The notes: generated by a model not told the origin, from the sequence alone. 64,000 bases of DNA from Legionella sp. PATHC035 (GCF_026191115.1 NZ_JAPHOT010000001.1:744001-808000); one strand, 5' to 3'. Positions 1-9,379 are shown, counted from the first letter of the stretch. Program-made: numbers and translations.

Positions 1-100
1 TATAGGATAGCGACGGGTTATCAGGAGTATTTGCATTATCCTTTTTTCCCATATATTTGATCAAAGCAATATTAGCTGGGGCATGGGCTAGCCAATACAT
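1..100 (-). CDS. mvaD: Diphosphomevalonate decarboxylase, N-terminal part (runs off left edge)
   Basis: Only the first 33 codons are in the window. They read MYWLAHAPANIALIKYMGKK and go on to a DNPSLSY segment. This is the N-terminal signature of mevalonate-diphosphate decarboxylases (A-x-x-NIA-x-IKY-x-GK, then N-x-SLS), GHMP-fold enzymes that convert mevalonate diphosphate to isopentenyl diphosphate. A GGAG ribosome site at 107-110 supports the ATG at 100. HMG-CoA reductase and a GHMP kinase at 7.1-9.3 kb supply other steps of the same pathway. The call rests on a short stretch but on a distinctive motif. Confidence 0.85.
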   Translation of the reverse strand, partial: MYWLAHAPANIALIKYMGKKDNANTPDNPSLSY

Positions 101-198
101 ATTTTTCTCCTTGGAATCCATAAATTAGTTCAATGCAGCCTGGGTGAAGGCAAAGCCGTAACCCAGAACTTCAGAGTTACGCATAAAAAATTTATTAA

Positions 199-1176
199 TT
201 AAATCGTACGTAATCTTGAATTAGCCAATTGAGCAGTAGGTGTACCAGGATAAGCTCTTACTACTTGTTGCAGGAATTTCTGAGCCTCTTGCTTATTACC
301 TTGTGCAGCATAGGCATAACCAGTCTTGAGCATGCTTGCTGCAGACTTACTTGAGGTAGGGAATTGTTGTAAAACGACATTAAAATGTTCAATAGCCTTA
401 GAATAATCTTTTTTAGCTAAATAAAGCTCTCCAAGCCAATATTGAGCATTAGCAGTATAACCACCCCTAGGATATTTTTGCACAAATCCATTCATAGAAA
501 TGATAGCGTCGTCATATCGCTTGTTTTTTACTAACTCATAAGCTGCTAAATAGCTAATTTGTTCGTCAGCGGGATTCGCTCTCGAAGTAGAAACAGCAGC
601 AGGGGCTGGTATGGAAGCCGATTTACTCGCTTGGACATCAGACGTGGGGGTAACTGTTTTGGGAGCTGGTTCTTTAGAACCAACGGAAAGATCCATTGCC
701 GGCTTATTAGCCGATGCTTTATTTGGCGATACTTTCGCAGAACTGGTTCCGCTCAAACGAGCATCTAAATCTTTATAAAAAGCAACTTGCTGTTGCTGCA
801 ACAATTTTAAATCGTGAGCTTGTACTTCTAATTGGCCACGGAGTTCTTGTACTTCTTGTTGTAAGCTTTGGATTTTATCAATCAGCTTTGCATTATCGGT
901 AATATTATTATTCGATTCATTTGCTTGATCATCTTTAGCAAGCGCAGGTTCATCATCCGTTTGGGAGTTATCGATGGTGTAACTCTCATTCCGAGCTACA
1001 TCATACTGTCTACTTTCAGCACCGTACTTTGAGCCAACAGGCGCATCATACGCCTGTTGTTCCTCACTAATTGCAAAATTTTCACTATCATCAACCACAG
1101 GCGCCTCTGACCAACAGGTCAAAGGAAGGATTAACATAAAGCCAGCAGCGATAATGTGTTTTTTGCAATTAATCAT
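199..1176 (-). CDS. cpoB: Cell division coordinator CpoB (YbgF), Tol-Pal associated
   Basis: Periplasmic protein of 325 residues. A signal peptide (about 1-24) is followed by a long low-complexity linker, a coiled coil rich in Gln and Leu at about 97-140 (the trimerisation region of YbgF), and C-terminal TPR-like repeats at about 205-325, including the YLAAYELVKNKRYDDAI and AQYWLGELYLAKKDYSKAI segments. CpoB links outer-membrane constriction to septal peptidoglycan synthesis through TolA and PBP1B. Its ATG overlaps the pal stop by 4 nt, so the two genes are translationally coupled. The linker between the coil and the TPRs is longer than in E. coli (263 aa). No tolB lies directly upstream of pal here. 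Confidence 0.9.
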   Translation of the reverse strand: MINCKKHIIAAGFMLILPLTCWSEAPVVDDSENFAISEEQQAYDAPVGSKYGAESRQYDVARNESYTIDNSQTDDEPALAKDDQANESNNNITDNAKLIDKIQSLQQEVQELRGQLEVQAHDLKLLQQQQVAFYKDLDARLSGTSSAKVSPNKASANKPAMDLSVGSKEPAPKTVTPTSDVQASKSASIPAPAAVSTSRANPADEQISYLAAYELVKNKRYDDAIISMNGFVQKYPRGGYTANAQYWLGELYLAKKDYSKAIEHFNVVLQQFPTSSKSAASMLKTGYAYAAQGNKQEAQKFLQQVVRAYPGTPTAQLANSRLRTI

Positions 1177-1700
1177 CTTGTTGCCTCATAAGTAAATTCA
1201 ACACGTCGGTTTTGTGCGTGTGATGCTTCATCATGTCCTAAGTTAATTGGACGCTCTTTACCATAGCTAACGACACGAACTTGTTGTCTGCTCACACCGG
1301 CCATACGTAAAATATCAGCTACGGTATTTGCTCGACGCTCACCAAGAGCTACGTTATATTCACGGCTACCACGCTCATCAGTATGCCCAGCAACTAACAC
1401 TCGAGCACCAGGATGCGTCTTCAAGTATTCTGCCTGAGCATTAACTGACGGTAAATATTTGGGAGCCAAATTACTGTCATCATAGGAGAACAAATACAAT
1501 TGATTATGGGGTGCCTGAGTTGTATAAGACTCACCTGGTTCTTGACCAGCAAAATGAGTAAATTGTCCTAGACCTTGAGCAGAAGCCTCAGCTTCGTTCA
1601 CACCTACTCCTTCAGCACTACCTGGTGCTTTAGAACAAGCAGCAACTAAAACAGCACTCGCTACAAGCAGACCTAATTTACAAAATGATCCGGCTTTCAT
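1173..1700 (-). CDS. pal: Peptidoglycan-associated lipoprotein Pal
   Basis: A lipoprotein signal with lipobox LVAAC is followed by a linker and an OmpA-C-like peptidoglycan-binding domain, with VLVAGHTDERGSREYN and the C-terminal AQNRRVEFTY motif. Pal anchors the outer membrane to peptidoglycan and works with Tol proteins during division. The ATG at 1700 is preferred over an in-frame TTG at 1706 because an AAGGAG ribosome site lies at the right distance from the ATG. It is the first gene of a pal-cpoB pair. Confidence 0.93.
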   Translation of the reverse strand: MKAGSFCKLGLLVASAVLVAACSKAPGSAEGVGVNEAEASAQGLGQFTHFAGQEPGESYTTQAPHNQLYLFSYDDSNLAPKYLPSVNAQAEYLKTHPGARVLVAGHTDERGSREYNVALGERRANTVADILRMAGVSRQQVRVVSYGKERPINLGHDEASHAQNRRVEFTYEATR

Positions 1701-1944
1701 CCTCAATCTCCTTCGTTCTTCTTATTATTGATAAATTTCAAAATCCCATATAGGGCTCATGGGGGCACATTGTACAATTCTTTTTATTTTTTGGCTACAG
1801 TACTATGTGATCATAATTAACCAAATTGTAGTATTGGTGAAGTGCCACGCGTTCGGATGGTTTTGGCAATCCCGAGAAGGACCTCCATGCTGTAGCACCA
1901 TGTTTCGATAAGAGCCTCCTCGCTAGACTCGCGATGACACTGCT

Positions 1945-2547
1945 CTAATGTTGTATATGAGATACCACAAACTGTGCGAGAATTGCAGTAAACTGTTGCG
2001 TTGCCTTATTGGCTGCAATGACACCGCCATAGGGTGTATCACTAGGGCAGGGGATCTGTAAGTTGATAATCCGCGAAGCAAGCACTTTATTATCATTAAC
2101 ATGGGTCAAAACCATTTTGCCTGAAAATTCGAGGACACTTGGTTTTTTAAGGAAATTTTGTTCTAGTGCAAGCAATTGGGTATCCAATCGATAATCTACT
2201 CCCAAGGTATACGCATTGGATGTCACTGCTTTAAAAAGATTGGTTCGTTGTAAACTTTGTAGCACTAAAGGATAGATCATATCAGCCGGCGGATTTACCC
2301 ATGCGTTGTTTGCAAAAGGCTCAAGCGCATAAGGTTTTTTAATATAAAGCATTTGCTCGGTTTGATACCCTGCGGCAGCCTCAGTTGCGGTAACCAACAA
2401 AGTGATGGGCATTGGATTTTTAGCTAACTGTCTCGTGCTGTATGCACTCAATTGATATTGATTTTTTACAGAGACTTTCACGGGTGAGCATGAACTAAGC
2501 AATACCACGCTAAAACTCACAAGAAAAACAGTCAACTTTTTCATCAT
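1945..2547 (-). CDS. ABC-transport auxiliary lipoprotein (PqiC/LetA-associated type)
   Basis: Predicted outer-membrane or periplasmic lipoprotein of 200 residues. The signal peptide ends in the lipobox LLSSC at about residue 20. The rest resembles the ABC-type transport auxiliary family that accompanies Mce/MlaD transporters: [19 protein letters not shown] near the start, then [20 protein letters not shown]. It follows the MlaD-like gene immediately (stop of one and start of the next are adjacent) and closes the four-gene lipid transport operon. It probably receives or delivers lipid at the outer membrane side, as proposed for PqiC. The function is inferred from family and operon position. 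Confidence 0.8.
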   Translation of the reverse strand: MMKKLTVFLVSFSVVLLSSCSPVKVSVKNQYQLSAYSTRQLAKNPMPITLLVTATEAAAGYQTEQMLYIKKPYALEPFANNAWVNPPADMIYPLVLQSLQRTNLFKAVTSNAYTLGVDYRLDTQLLALEQNFLKKPSVLEFSGKMVLTHVNDNKVLASRIINLQIPCPSDTPYGGVIAANKATQQFTAILAQFVVSHIQH

Positions 2548-3450
2548 TTATTCTCCAGGCCCAGGTTGTGGCGGTTTACTTCCACGAATAACCACAGCAG
2601 GGTTCTGACGCATTTCACTGCTCACTTTTTCTAAATTTGCAGAAATGGCATTCAATCGGCGTAATAAAATTACGGCTGGTGGAAGAGCTTCTTGGGAAAT
2701 TTTATCTAACGTGTTTCTTCCTGAGCCCATCGTTTTTGATACACTATTCCCGGCCTTACTTAAACTTTCTGCCATGGTATCAAACTTAGAGATTCCTAGT
2801 TTTAACTCATCGAGTATATGGGGAAGATCGCGACTCGCTTTAGCCAGATTATCCATAAAAATATTAAGATTTTTGCCATTACGCTCAAGATCTTTAGAAA
2901 AATGATCAATATTAGTCAATATATGAGTAATGTGTTTTGCATTCTCTTCATTAAAGATACGTTGTGCTTCGGAACTTACAATACCTACATCTTCAGAAAC
3001 CTTTTTCAAAATGCTATCTAATTGATTGAAAACAGAAGGTTTTGAGGGAATAACAGGGAAAGGTTCGCCGGGCATTTTTTGAATTGGAGTCAAATCGGAA
3101 GTGCTGGCACTCAAACCAATATAAGTAACACCAGTAATACCTTGGGAATTTAATGTTGCATAAGTACTTGTAGTAATTGGCGTATCTTCTTCAATATCCA
3201 ATAAAATTTCCACTTGTCTTGGATCGCTTTGATTTAATTTTATTTCTTTTACATATCCAACTTGCACTCCATTGAATTTTACAGGAGCATCTTGAGTGAG
3301 ACCGGAAGCTGCTTCATGCATGAAAACAGTGTACGTTGTATACTTTTTTTGATTAAAACCAACAGACAACCACAACATGGTAGCAACAAGCCCCACGAGC
3401 AATATGAGTACAAATATACCTACAATGGTGTAATTGGTTTTCGATTCCAA
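2548..3450 (-). CDS. MlaD/MCE-domain lipid-binding protein
   Basis: A single N-terminal membrane anchor (about 9-30) is followed by one MCE domain (about 38-120, with GLTQDAPVKFNGVQVGYV and the GITGVTYIGL loop) and then a long helical tail to about residue 285. MCE domains form hexameric rings that carry phospholipid between membranes. The start is TTG at 3450, supported by a GGAG ribosome site, and no better ATG exists upstream. The tail is longer than in E. coli MlaD (183 aa) and resembles MCE proteins with extended helical needles. It is the third gene of the permease-ATPase-MCE-lipoprotein operon. Confidence 0.9.
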   Translation of the reverse strand: MESKTNYTIVGIFVLILLVGLVATMLWLSVGFNQKKYTTYTVFMHEAASGLTQDAPVKFNGVQVGYVKEIKLNQSDPRQVEILLDIEEDTPITTSTYATLNSQGITGVTYIGLSASTSDLTPIQKMPGEPFPVIPSKPSVFNQLDSILKKVSEDVGIVSSEAQRIFNEENAKHITHILTNIDHFSKDLERNGKNLNIFMDNLAKASRDLPHILDELKLGISKFDTMAESLSKAGNSVSKTMGSGRNTLDKISQEALPPAVILLRRLNAISANLEKVSSEMRQNPAVVIRGSKPPQPGPGE

Positions 3451-3471
3451 GTATTCTGTCTCCAGTTATGC

Positions 3472-4209
3472 TTACATTTTACTAAAATAACCCGCAATGG
3501 TTTTATTCTTATTTTTCATTAAATCATTAATTGGCTCAACACTTAAAATTTTTCCATCCCCAATAAAGGCTACGCGATCTGTAGTTCGTTTTAAAGATTC
3601 TATATCATGACTCACCATGACTATAGTCAGTTTTAAAGAGTCTCTTAAAAAAACAACCAACTCATCGAAAAGTCTTGCACTTAATGGATCCAAGCCTGTG
3701 GTTGGCTCATCCAAAAACAATAATTCCGGATCCATAGCAATGGCTCGTGCCGCTGCTGCTCTTCGTTGCATCCCTCCACTTAATTCCGAAGGCAACTTTC
3801 CCGCCGCCTCTTTGGGTAACCCTACTAAAGCGATTTTTAGCAACGCTAATTCATACATGAATTCGTAATCCAAATTAGTAAATTCTTGCATGGGAAACAT
3901 GATATTTTCCAGCACATTCATTGATGAAAATAGTGCACTGTGCTGGAAAAGCATTCCCCAACGACGTCGAAGCGAGAATGATTGTTGCAGATCAAGATGA
4001 CGAATGTCTTGGCCAAAAACTTTAATAACGCCTGCTGTAGGCTTCATCAACATTAACAAGCTGCGTAATATTGTTGTTTTTCCGCTTCCAGAACCACCAA
4101 TAATCGCTAGAATTTCCCCTTTTTCTACGGTCAAATTCACATCCGAGTGTACCCATTGCCCCCCGAGGTAATTTTTTAAACCTTTAATTTCGATAATGGG
4201 TTCGCTCAT
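3472..4209 (-). CDS. MlaF-type ABC transporter ATPase
   Basis: Complete ABC ATPase of 245 residues with Walker A GGSGSGKTT (about 38-46), a Q-loop near LFQHSALF, signature LSGGMQRR, Walker B LLFLDEP with the D-loop TTGLD, and switch histidine MVSHD. The GGM-Q signature and the length are typical of MlaF/Ttg2A ATPases, which energise MlaE permeases in retrograde phospholipid transport. The start codon follows the permease stop directly. Its partner permease is upstream and its MCE protein downstream. Confidence 0.93.
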   Translation of the reverse strand: MSEPIIEIKGLKNYLGGQWVHSDVNLTVEKGEILAIIGGSGSGKTTILRSLLMLMKPTAGVIKVFGQDIRHLDLQQSFSLRRRWGMLFQHSALFSSMNVLENIMFPMQEFTNLDYEFMYELALLKIALVGLPKEAAGKLPSELSGGMQRRAAAARAIAMDPELLFLDEPTTGLDPLSARLFDELVVFLRDSLKLTIVMVSHDIESLKRTTDRVAFIGDGKILSVEPINDLMKNKNKTIAGYFSKM

Positions 4210-5343
4210 CTATAGATGCATCCGGCTATAAATAACTGAATAAATTGCATCCGCAATAATAATCAGAAATAATGCCTGCACTACACTTTTAGTAGTTTGG
4301 CTCCCGATATTTTTTTCCGTGCCTGCCTCAACTCTAAACCCTTGGTAGCAACCAACCAAAGCAATTAACAATGCAAATGCCGGCGCTTTATAAAGACCTA
4401 AATTTAACTGTGAGAGCCCAACAGAGTCTCTTAATCGTTGTAAAAAATCAACAAAACTTATACCCAGTTGATTCTTGGACATAATCATTGCACCTAAAAT
4501 ACTAAAAATATCAGACCAAAAAATCAATAAAGGAAATGCAATCAATAATCCGATTACTTTTGGAAGCACCAATAATTCAGTAGGAGAAAGTCCCATAGTG
4601 AGCAGCGCATCGACCTCTTCATTGAGTTTCATACTGCCAATTTGGGCTGTAAACGCAGAACTGGTTCGTCCAGCAACAATGATTGCGGTAATAAGTGGTG
4701 CAAATTCACGAAAAATGGCCATGCCCGATAAATAGGCAATGAAGATGTTGGCGCCATAGGTTTGCAATTGCAATCCCATTTGATAAGCCAAGACCACACC
4801 GATTAAAAAAGAGAGTAAGGCAAGAATTGGTAAAGCAGTGACACCGGTAGCATGTATGTTTGACATAATGCTTGGTAATTGAAATCGACGCAAATTGCCA
4901 AATGCTTCGATAATTTTAGTGGTTAAATCGCCAACTAGATTAAGAAGTCCATCTACTTGACGTAGTTTATTTTCTGATTCTTTGCCTAATTGATAAAATA
5001 AATTTTCTTTGGGTTCCGGGGGAATTTGATAACCTAAAAGGTCTTTTTTTGATTTAATTAAATCAATCAGTTGCTGTTGGGCTTCGGTAAAATCTGCCAA
5101 TTCCACCTTATTTTCTTGTTGCTCAAGTGCATCAATGCATTTAATCAGAGCCAACCCCCCTGCACTATCAAAATGACTCACTCCTTTTCCACTAATGATT
5201 ATTTTTTCCTTTTTGGGCAACTCACCGTCACTAAATCTTTTTAATAAATTCCCAATTTGCAAAACAGACCATGCACCCGTACAGTGAAATCTGGCAAGTT
5301 CCTTATCAAAAGTGATTTGCGCGTTGCTTTGTACCATAGTCAT
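4210..5343 (-). CDS. MlaE-family lipid ABC permease with N-terminal STAS domain
   Basis: A STAS-like domain (about 1-95) precedes an MlaE permease with five or six membrane helices and the hallmark FREFAPLITAIIVAGRTSSAF segment, followed by EEVDALLTMG. In E. coli the STAS protein MlaB and the permease MlaE are separate; here they are fused, as in many other proteobacteria. This gene leads the operon. ATG at 5343 (MTMVQSN) is used; an in-frame TTG at 5364 is also possible and neither has a strong ribosome site. The product imports or exports phospholipid together with the three downstream proteins. Confidence 0.9.
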   Translation of the reverse strand: MTMVQSNAQITFDKELARFHCTGAWSVLQIGNLLKRFSDGELPKKEKIIISGKGVSHFDSAGGLALIKCIDALEQQENKVELADFTEAQQQLIDLIKSKKDLLGYQIPPEPKENLFYQLGKESENKLRQVDGLLNLVGDLTTKIIEAFGNLRRFQLPSIMSNIHATGVTALPILALLSFLIGVVLAYQMGLQLQTYGANIFIAYLSGMAIFREFAPLITAIIVAGRTSSAFTAQIGSMKLNEEVDALLTMGLSPTELLVLPKVIGLLIAFPLLIFWSDIFSILGAMIMSKNQLGISFVDFLQRLRDSVGLSQLNLGLYKAPAFALLIALVGCYQGFRVEAGTEKNIGSQTTKSVVQALFLIIIADAIYSVIYSRMHL

Positions 5344-5537
5344 TTTTTTGAAAAATAAGCTCAAGAGTAATATTAATGTTCTAGAAGAGCAAAAACAATT
5401 GAAGATGGTACCACAAGAACAAGTTATTCGGATAGGGTAAAAAAATACAGACAGGTTGAGCTGGCCAAAGCCAGACTTCGCTGGTTTCTTACTGAAAAAA
5501 TAATTAGGAAGAACTCTGGATTTTCAAACAACTTTTT

Positions 5538-5586
5538 GTCATTCCCATGTTGAGAATTAGTTCTCGATAATGCTCAGGGAATGACA
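5538..5586. repeat. REP-like palindromic element, possible terminator
   Basis: A perfect 10-bp inverted repeat (TGTCATTCCC with GGGAATGACA) encloses a second small inverted repeat (GAGAA with TTCTC). It lies 18 bp past the stop of the minus-strand gene at 5605 and before the permease operon. It could end transcription from the left-pointing effector-like gene or be a dispersed palindromic repeat. No second copy was seen in this window. Confidence 0.6.
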
Positions 5587-5604
5587 TCGATTAGTTCAAC
5601 ACGG

Positions 5605-6654
5605 TTAAGAAATTAAAGGCTTGGTGAGCGAAACAGCACTAATTGAGTTACTGAGCTCATCAATTTTCTTGCCTCCATCAGTTGCGGGTTTAAATATTGA
5701 AAGGTTCCCTACACGAATTGAAGAACCAGTGCAGACTAATCCTTTATTAATCAGCTTGACCAGATCGTCCAGGAACTCTTCCCACCAGCCACGATGTGAC
5801 TTAAGCGTTTTCACATCTTCGTTGTCGTTACTCAGAAAGACTTGGCTTTTTGATTTAAAAGATTGTAAATCTCCATCAGCAATGAATTGATTAGCAAATG
5901 CCGTTATTTGATCATAAATATTTTTTGCAGCAGCAGCAGCTTGTTTATATTGCGTTACCTTATCTGGATTTTTCTTATATAGTTTGGCTTTCTCTTCATA
6001 TTTTTTGTACTTCGCATGAAGTGTTTTTAATTTTACTGTTACATCATGGACTTGTATGGTACGGCGTCTCCTGTTTCTCACCTCACTTTGATCTTCTTGA
6101 AGTTTTTTGTCATGCTTAACAACCGGTCCAGTTTTTTGTTGCTCATCCGCAGGAACTTTTTTGCTTATTCTTTGCTGCGTTCTGTCTGCTTCATCCCTCT
6201 TGTCTCCATGATCTGAAGCTTTAGTCTGGATTTGGAAAGGTACACTTTGTTCACTTCCAACCTGCTTTACTTCAATCACGGCATCCTGCTTATCTTCGCT
6301 TTTTCGAGCCGAATCTACCGATGATATTTCAGTAGTCACCTCAGTTATGCTTTCGTCTGCTTTTTCACCTTGCTCATGAGCGCTCGACACGTGTTCATTT
6401 GCAATTTGTGGCGTATATCGTTGCTTTAGATTTTGAATTAATTCGTTAATTTGAACATCCAAATTACTGATAATCTTTCGATGATGTTCAGTTAAATTAA
6501 TTGTCAGAGGGTTTTTTATTTTTTTCTCTTTATATTTTTCTAAAAAGCCATTTAACTCTTCTAAAGATTTACACCTTTTCAATTGTCCAATGAGTATATT
6601 CCTCATGTTTTGAGCTGTGTTAAAAGCATTTTCTTCTTTTCTACTCTTTCCCAT
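5605..6654 (-). CDS. Legionella-type effector-like protein, unknown function
   Basis: Soluble, highly charged protein of 349 residues with no signal peptide. Helical N-terminus, a disordered Glu/Lys/Gln-rich middle (about 95-205), a second coiled-coil stretch (about 205-285), and a C-terminal block with SHRGWWEEFLDDLVKLINKG and later FKPATDGGKKIDEL. To my recollection that C-terminal pattern (HRG, a DDLV helix, then TD..KK.DEL) recurs in Legionella Dot/Icm substrates, so translocation is suspected. ATG at 6654 (MGKSRKEE) is chosen because GGGAG sits just upstream; an upstream in-frame TTG at 6693 lacks this. No enzymatic motif is visible. Confidence 0.65.
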   Translation of the reverse strand: MGKSRKEENAFNTAQNMRNILIGQLKRCKSLEELNGFLEKYKEKKIKNPLTINLTEHHRKIISNLDVQINELIQNLKQRYTPQIANEHVSSAHEQGEKADESITEVTTEISSVDSARKSEDKQDAVIEVKQVGSEQSVPFQIQTKASDHGDKRDEADRTQQRISKKVPADEQQKTGPVVKHDKKLQEDQSEVRNRRRRTIQVHDVTVKLKTLHAKYKKYEEKAKLYKKNPDKVTQYKQAAAAAKNIYDQITAFANQFIADGDLQSFKSKSQVFLSNDNEDVKTLKSHRGWWEEFLDDLVKLINKGLVCTGSSIRVGNLSIFKPATDGGKKIDELSNSISAVSLTKPLIS

Positions 6655-7009
6655 AACATCTCCCAACAATTTAATCCAATCAAATGCGTGCAATTTACTC
6701 TTAATGACAAATAATTACTAGGAAAAATAAATTAAAAAACAATGATTTGATATAAAAAAGCATAGAATGATCTTTTTTTAACCCAACAATCAAATCGGAA
6801 TCCAAAAAGAGAAAAGATATCATTCTACAACGGAAGAATTATTCGGTAATGGGATTGAATGGGGGCCGAGGAGAACGATTCTTTTGTATCCGCACTTCTG
6901 ATATAGGTAAGTTTCATAAAATCCTACAACTAACGCGATTTTGAAGTAGTTTGCTGTTCCCTTTTATGATAAAATTGGCTTTATTTTTCTCAAGACAGTA
7001 AAATCGGGT
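6655..7009. other. Divergent intergenic region upstream of mvaA
   Basis: AT-rich, non-coding stretch between two divergent genes. It must hold both promoters. A run near 6963-6990 (TTTTATGATAAAAT) is AT-rich enough for a -10 region of the mvaA transcript, but I cannot assign boxes with confidence. No RNA gene or repeat was recognised. Confidence 0.4.
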
Positions 7010-7105
7010 ATGCAAGACAACTACAGCCTATTTGAACAACGCAAACAAGGCATTATAAAAACTTGCGTTAATGCCGGCTATTCAAAGGAGAAAGCATGCC
7101 TTTAA
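7010..7105 (+). CDS. Possible 31-codon leader ORF overlapping the mvaA start
   Basis: ATG at 7010 opens a 31-residue frame (MQDNYSLFEQRKQGIIKTCV, then NAGYSKEKACL) whose stop at 7103-7105 lies inside the mvaA start region, overlapping mvaA by 10 nt in another frame. The AAAGGAG that serves mvaA is inside this frame. There is only a weak ribosome site for the small frame. It could couple translation to mvaA or be chance. The sequence matches no family I recognise. Confidence 0.3.
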   Translation: MQDNYSLFEQRKQGIIKTCVNAGYSKEKACL

Positions 7106-8394
7106 CTTCTAATACTGATGAGCTTTTTCGCGGATTTTCCAAACTAACACGAGAAGAACGTTTTAAACGCTTGTTAGCCTTAGGGGCAATAACATCTGAA
7201 GACATCGCATTTCTTATAAATGGCGGCATCAAAGATTTGAATTTAGCCGATAAACTCATTGAAAACGTCATCGGTTATTTTCAACTTCCTCTAGGCGTAG
7301 CCACTAATTTCAATATCAATGGACAAGACTATGTCATTCCCATGGCTGTAGAAGAAACATCAATCATCGCGGCTTTATCTAAATCCGCCAAATGGATCAG
7401 ACAATGTGGCGAAATAAAAACCTGGGTTCATGGTGAATGCATTTTAGGCCAAATTCAATTGGCAAAAGTGAACGATTTTTCTAAATTCTCTCAGATTTTT
7501 CATGAAAACCGCACGTACTTAATCAATAAAGCGAATAAAGATGTAGCGGACAACATGGTGAAACGTGGCGGCGGTGTTATCGATCTTCAATTACGTCAGC
7601 TCAAAAGAGAAGATAATCAGGATATGGCGGTAATTCATTTAACCATGAATAGCTGTGACGCGATGGGAGCTAACATTATTAATCAAGTACTTGAGTACTT
7701 GAAAACGCCCATAGAGCAGTTAACTGGTGAAGAAGTCACCATGTGTATTTTATCTAATTTGAACGATCAAAAGCTAACAACGGCTGAAGTAACTATTCAC
7801 ACCATCGACCCCCTACTCGGTCAAAAACTGCAAGAAGCATCGCTTTTTGCAGAAATGGATCCTTACAGAGCAGCCACTCATAACAAAGGGGTAATGAATG
7901 GTATTGATCCCGTCTTAATTGCGACTGGTAATGATTGGCGTGCGGTTGAAGCAGGTGTCCACGCCTATGCAGCACGCGATGGCCAATACCGAGCAATTAC
8001 TCGTTGGCGCTATCACGATGGAGTACTGACAGGACAACTTACTGCACCCATTATTGTAGGGACCATTGGTGGTGTTACTTCGTTGCATCCGACTGCAAAA
8101 ATGTGTTTGCGAATGATGAATATTTCTTCAGCAAATCAATTATCTCAAATCATTGCTGCAGTAGGTCTAGTACAAAATTTAGGGGCAATCAAAGCCTTAT
8201 GCACCGAAGGGATTATTCAAGGCCACATGAAATTACATATTGATAACCTGCTCTTGGCTGCCGGAGCCAATGAAAATGAAATGCCCGTACTCAAAGAGCA
8301 TTTGCAAAAATGGTTGGCTTTGCACAAAAGAATTAGCCTAAACAATGCTCATGATTTACTGGCTAAAATCAGACAAACCCCAATTGCTGTATGA
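7096..8394 (+). CDS. mvaA: Class II hydroxymethylglutaryl-CoA reductase
   Basis: Reduces HMG-CoA to mevalonate, the committed step of the mevalonate route to isoprenoids. The 432 residues match the length of class II enzymes (about 428). Motifs seen: ENVIGYFQLPLGVA then MAVEETSIIAALS (substrate loop with catalytic Glu), DAMGANIINQ (cofactor region), GTIGGVTSLHPTAK, and the C-terminal catalytic His in IIQGHMKLH. AAAGGAG precedes the ATG. The next gene overlaps by 4 nt (ATGA), so they are co-translated. In Legionella this pathway replaces the MEP pathway of most gammaproteobacteria. Confidence 0.95.
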   Translation: MPLTSNTDELFRGFSKLTREERFKRLLALGAITSEDIAFLINGGIKDLNLADKLIENVIGYFQLPLGVATNFNINGQDYVIPMAVEETSIIAALSKSAKWIRQCGEIKTWVHGECILGQIQLAKVNDFSKFSQIFHENRTYLINKANKDVADNMVKRGGGVIDLQLRQLKREDNQDMAVIHLTMNSCDAMGANIINQVLEYLKTPIEQLTGEEVTMCILSNLNDQKLTTAEVTIHTIDPLLGQKLQEASLFAEMDPYRAATHNKGVMNGIDPVLIATGNDWRAVEAGVHAYAARDGQYRAITRWRYHDGVLTGQLTAPIIVGTIGGVTSLHPTAKMCLRMMNISSANQLSQIIAAVGLVQNLGAIKALCTEGIIQGHMKLHIDNLLLAAGANENEMPVLKEHLQKWLALHKRISLNNAHDLLAKIRQTPIAV

Positions 8395-9266
8395 AATGGC
8401 TAATTCCTGCAAAAACCTTTTTAATAGGTGAATATGCTGCTTTAGCGGAAGCCTCTGCATTTGTTATAACGACTTCCCCCTGTTTTGAACTGATGCTCCT
8501 ATCGCAGAATGATTTATTGGGAATCCACCCCGAATCTCCAGCTGGGCTTTGGTGGCTAAAACAAAATTTCGAATCAGGCCTTTTATGGAATGATCCATAT
8601 GCAGGTCGAGGCGGTTTAGGTGCCTCCAGCGCCCAATTTTTGGCAAGCTATTTGGCGGGTTGTTTCTTGAATGACTCCTTAGCTGATTTAAATCAGATGC
8701 TAGATGCCTATTATGAATCCTCATGGGCTGGAAAAGGTTTAAAACCAAGCGGATATGATGTAATAGCACAATCACAACAAGGGTGTGTTTATATTAATAA
8801 ACAACGAAAAATAGTGAAATCCTATGGTTGGCCCTTTCATGATCTGTCTTTTTTTCTCATTCACACCGGAGTGAAGCTGGCTACCCACCATCATTTGCAA
8901 GATACTACCCTGCCCGATCACATTGATTATTTATCCGGTCTAGTAGATACAGCCCAGCAAGCATTCGAGCAAGAAGACTCCCAAAAATTGGTTAAGACTA
9001 TCAATGAGTACCATCAAAAATTGAGTGAATTAAATTTGGTGGCAGAACATAGTTTGAAATTTATTAATGAATTTAAAAAATATCCTGAGGTACAAGCAAT
9101 CAAAGGCTGCGGCGCCTTAGGTGCTGATGTTTTATTACTTGTTACCCCCATGGATAAGGCTTCGATTCTTGCTGAGAAGCTAAAATTGCAGAACTGGACC
9201 ATCCTGGCCACAGAAAAAAACATTTGTTTTCAAGCCTCACTTATTAAAGATCCTTTTTTTTATTAA
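8391..9266 (+). CDS. GHMP-family kinase of the mevalonate pathway (mevalonate or phosphomevalonate kinase)
   Basis: 291-residue GHMP kinase. The N-terminal strand PAKTFLIGEYAALAE, the phosphate-binding loop GRGGLGASSA and the C-terminal motif IKGCGALGADVLLLV (the GAGGGG-like motif 3) are all present. The GEYA form of motif 1 is more like phosphomevalonate kinases (GEYAVVE) than mevalonate kinases (GEHAVV), but the protein is shorter than typical phosphomevalonate kinases (about 360 aa). The start overlaps the mvaA stop (ATGA). Substrate assignment remains open between the two kinases. Confidence 0.8.
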   Translation: MKWLIPAKTFLIGEYAALAEASAFVITTSPCFELMLLSQNDLLGIHPESPAGLWWLKQNFESGLLWNDPYAGRGGLGASSAQFLASYLAGCFLNDSLADLNQMLDAYYESSWAGKGLKPSGYDVIAQSQQGCVYINKQRKIVKSYGWPFHDLSFFLIHTGVKLATHHHLQDTTLPDHIDYLSGLVDTAQQAFEQEDSQKLVKTINEYHQKLSELNLVAEHSLKFINEFKKYPEVQAIKGCGALGADVLLLVTPMDKASILAEKLKLQNWTILATEKNICFQASLIKDPFFY

Positions 9267-9379
9267 GCTATTTTTGCTTAAAAAATGTATTTGTGCCTCA
9301 TAAAAACAACAAAATTATGAGAAACATCATAAAAAGACTTGAAATTCTGTGCTAATCCGGTATTATTCCAGCCTCTTTA

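Noticed and set aside
5538-5586. Riboswitch before the Mla-type operon
   Set aside because: The structure is a simple palindrome downstream of a gene and not in the leader of the operon, which runs to the left from 5343.
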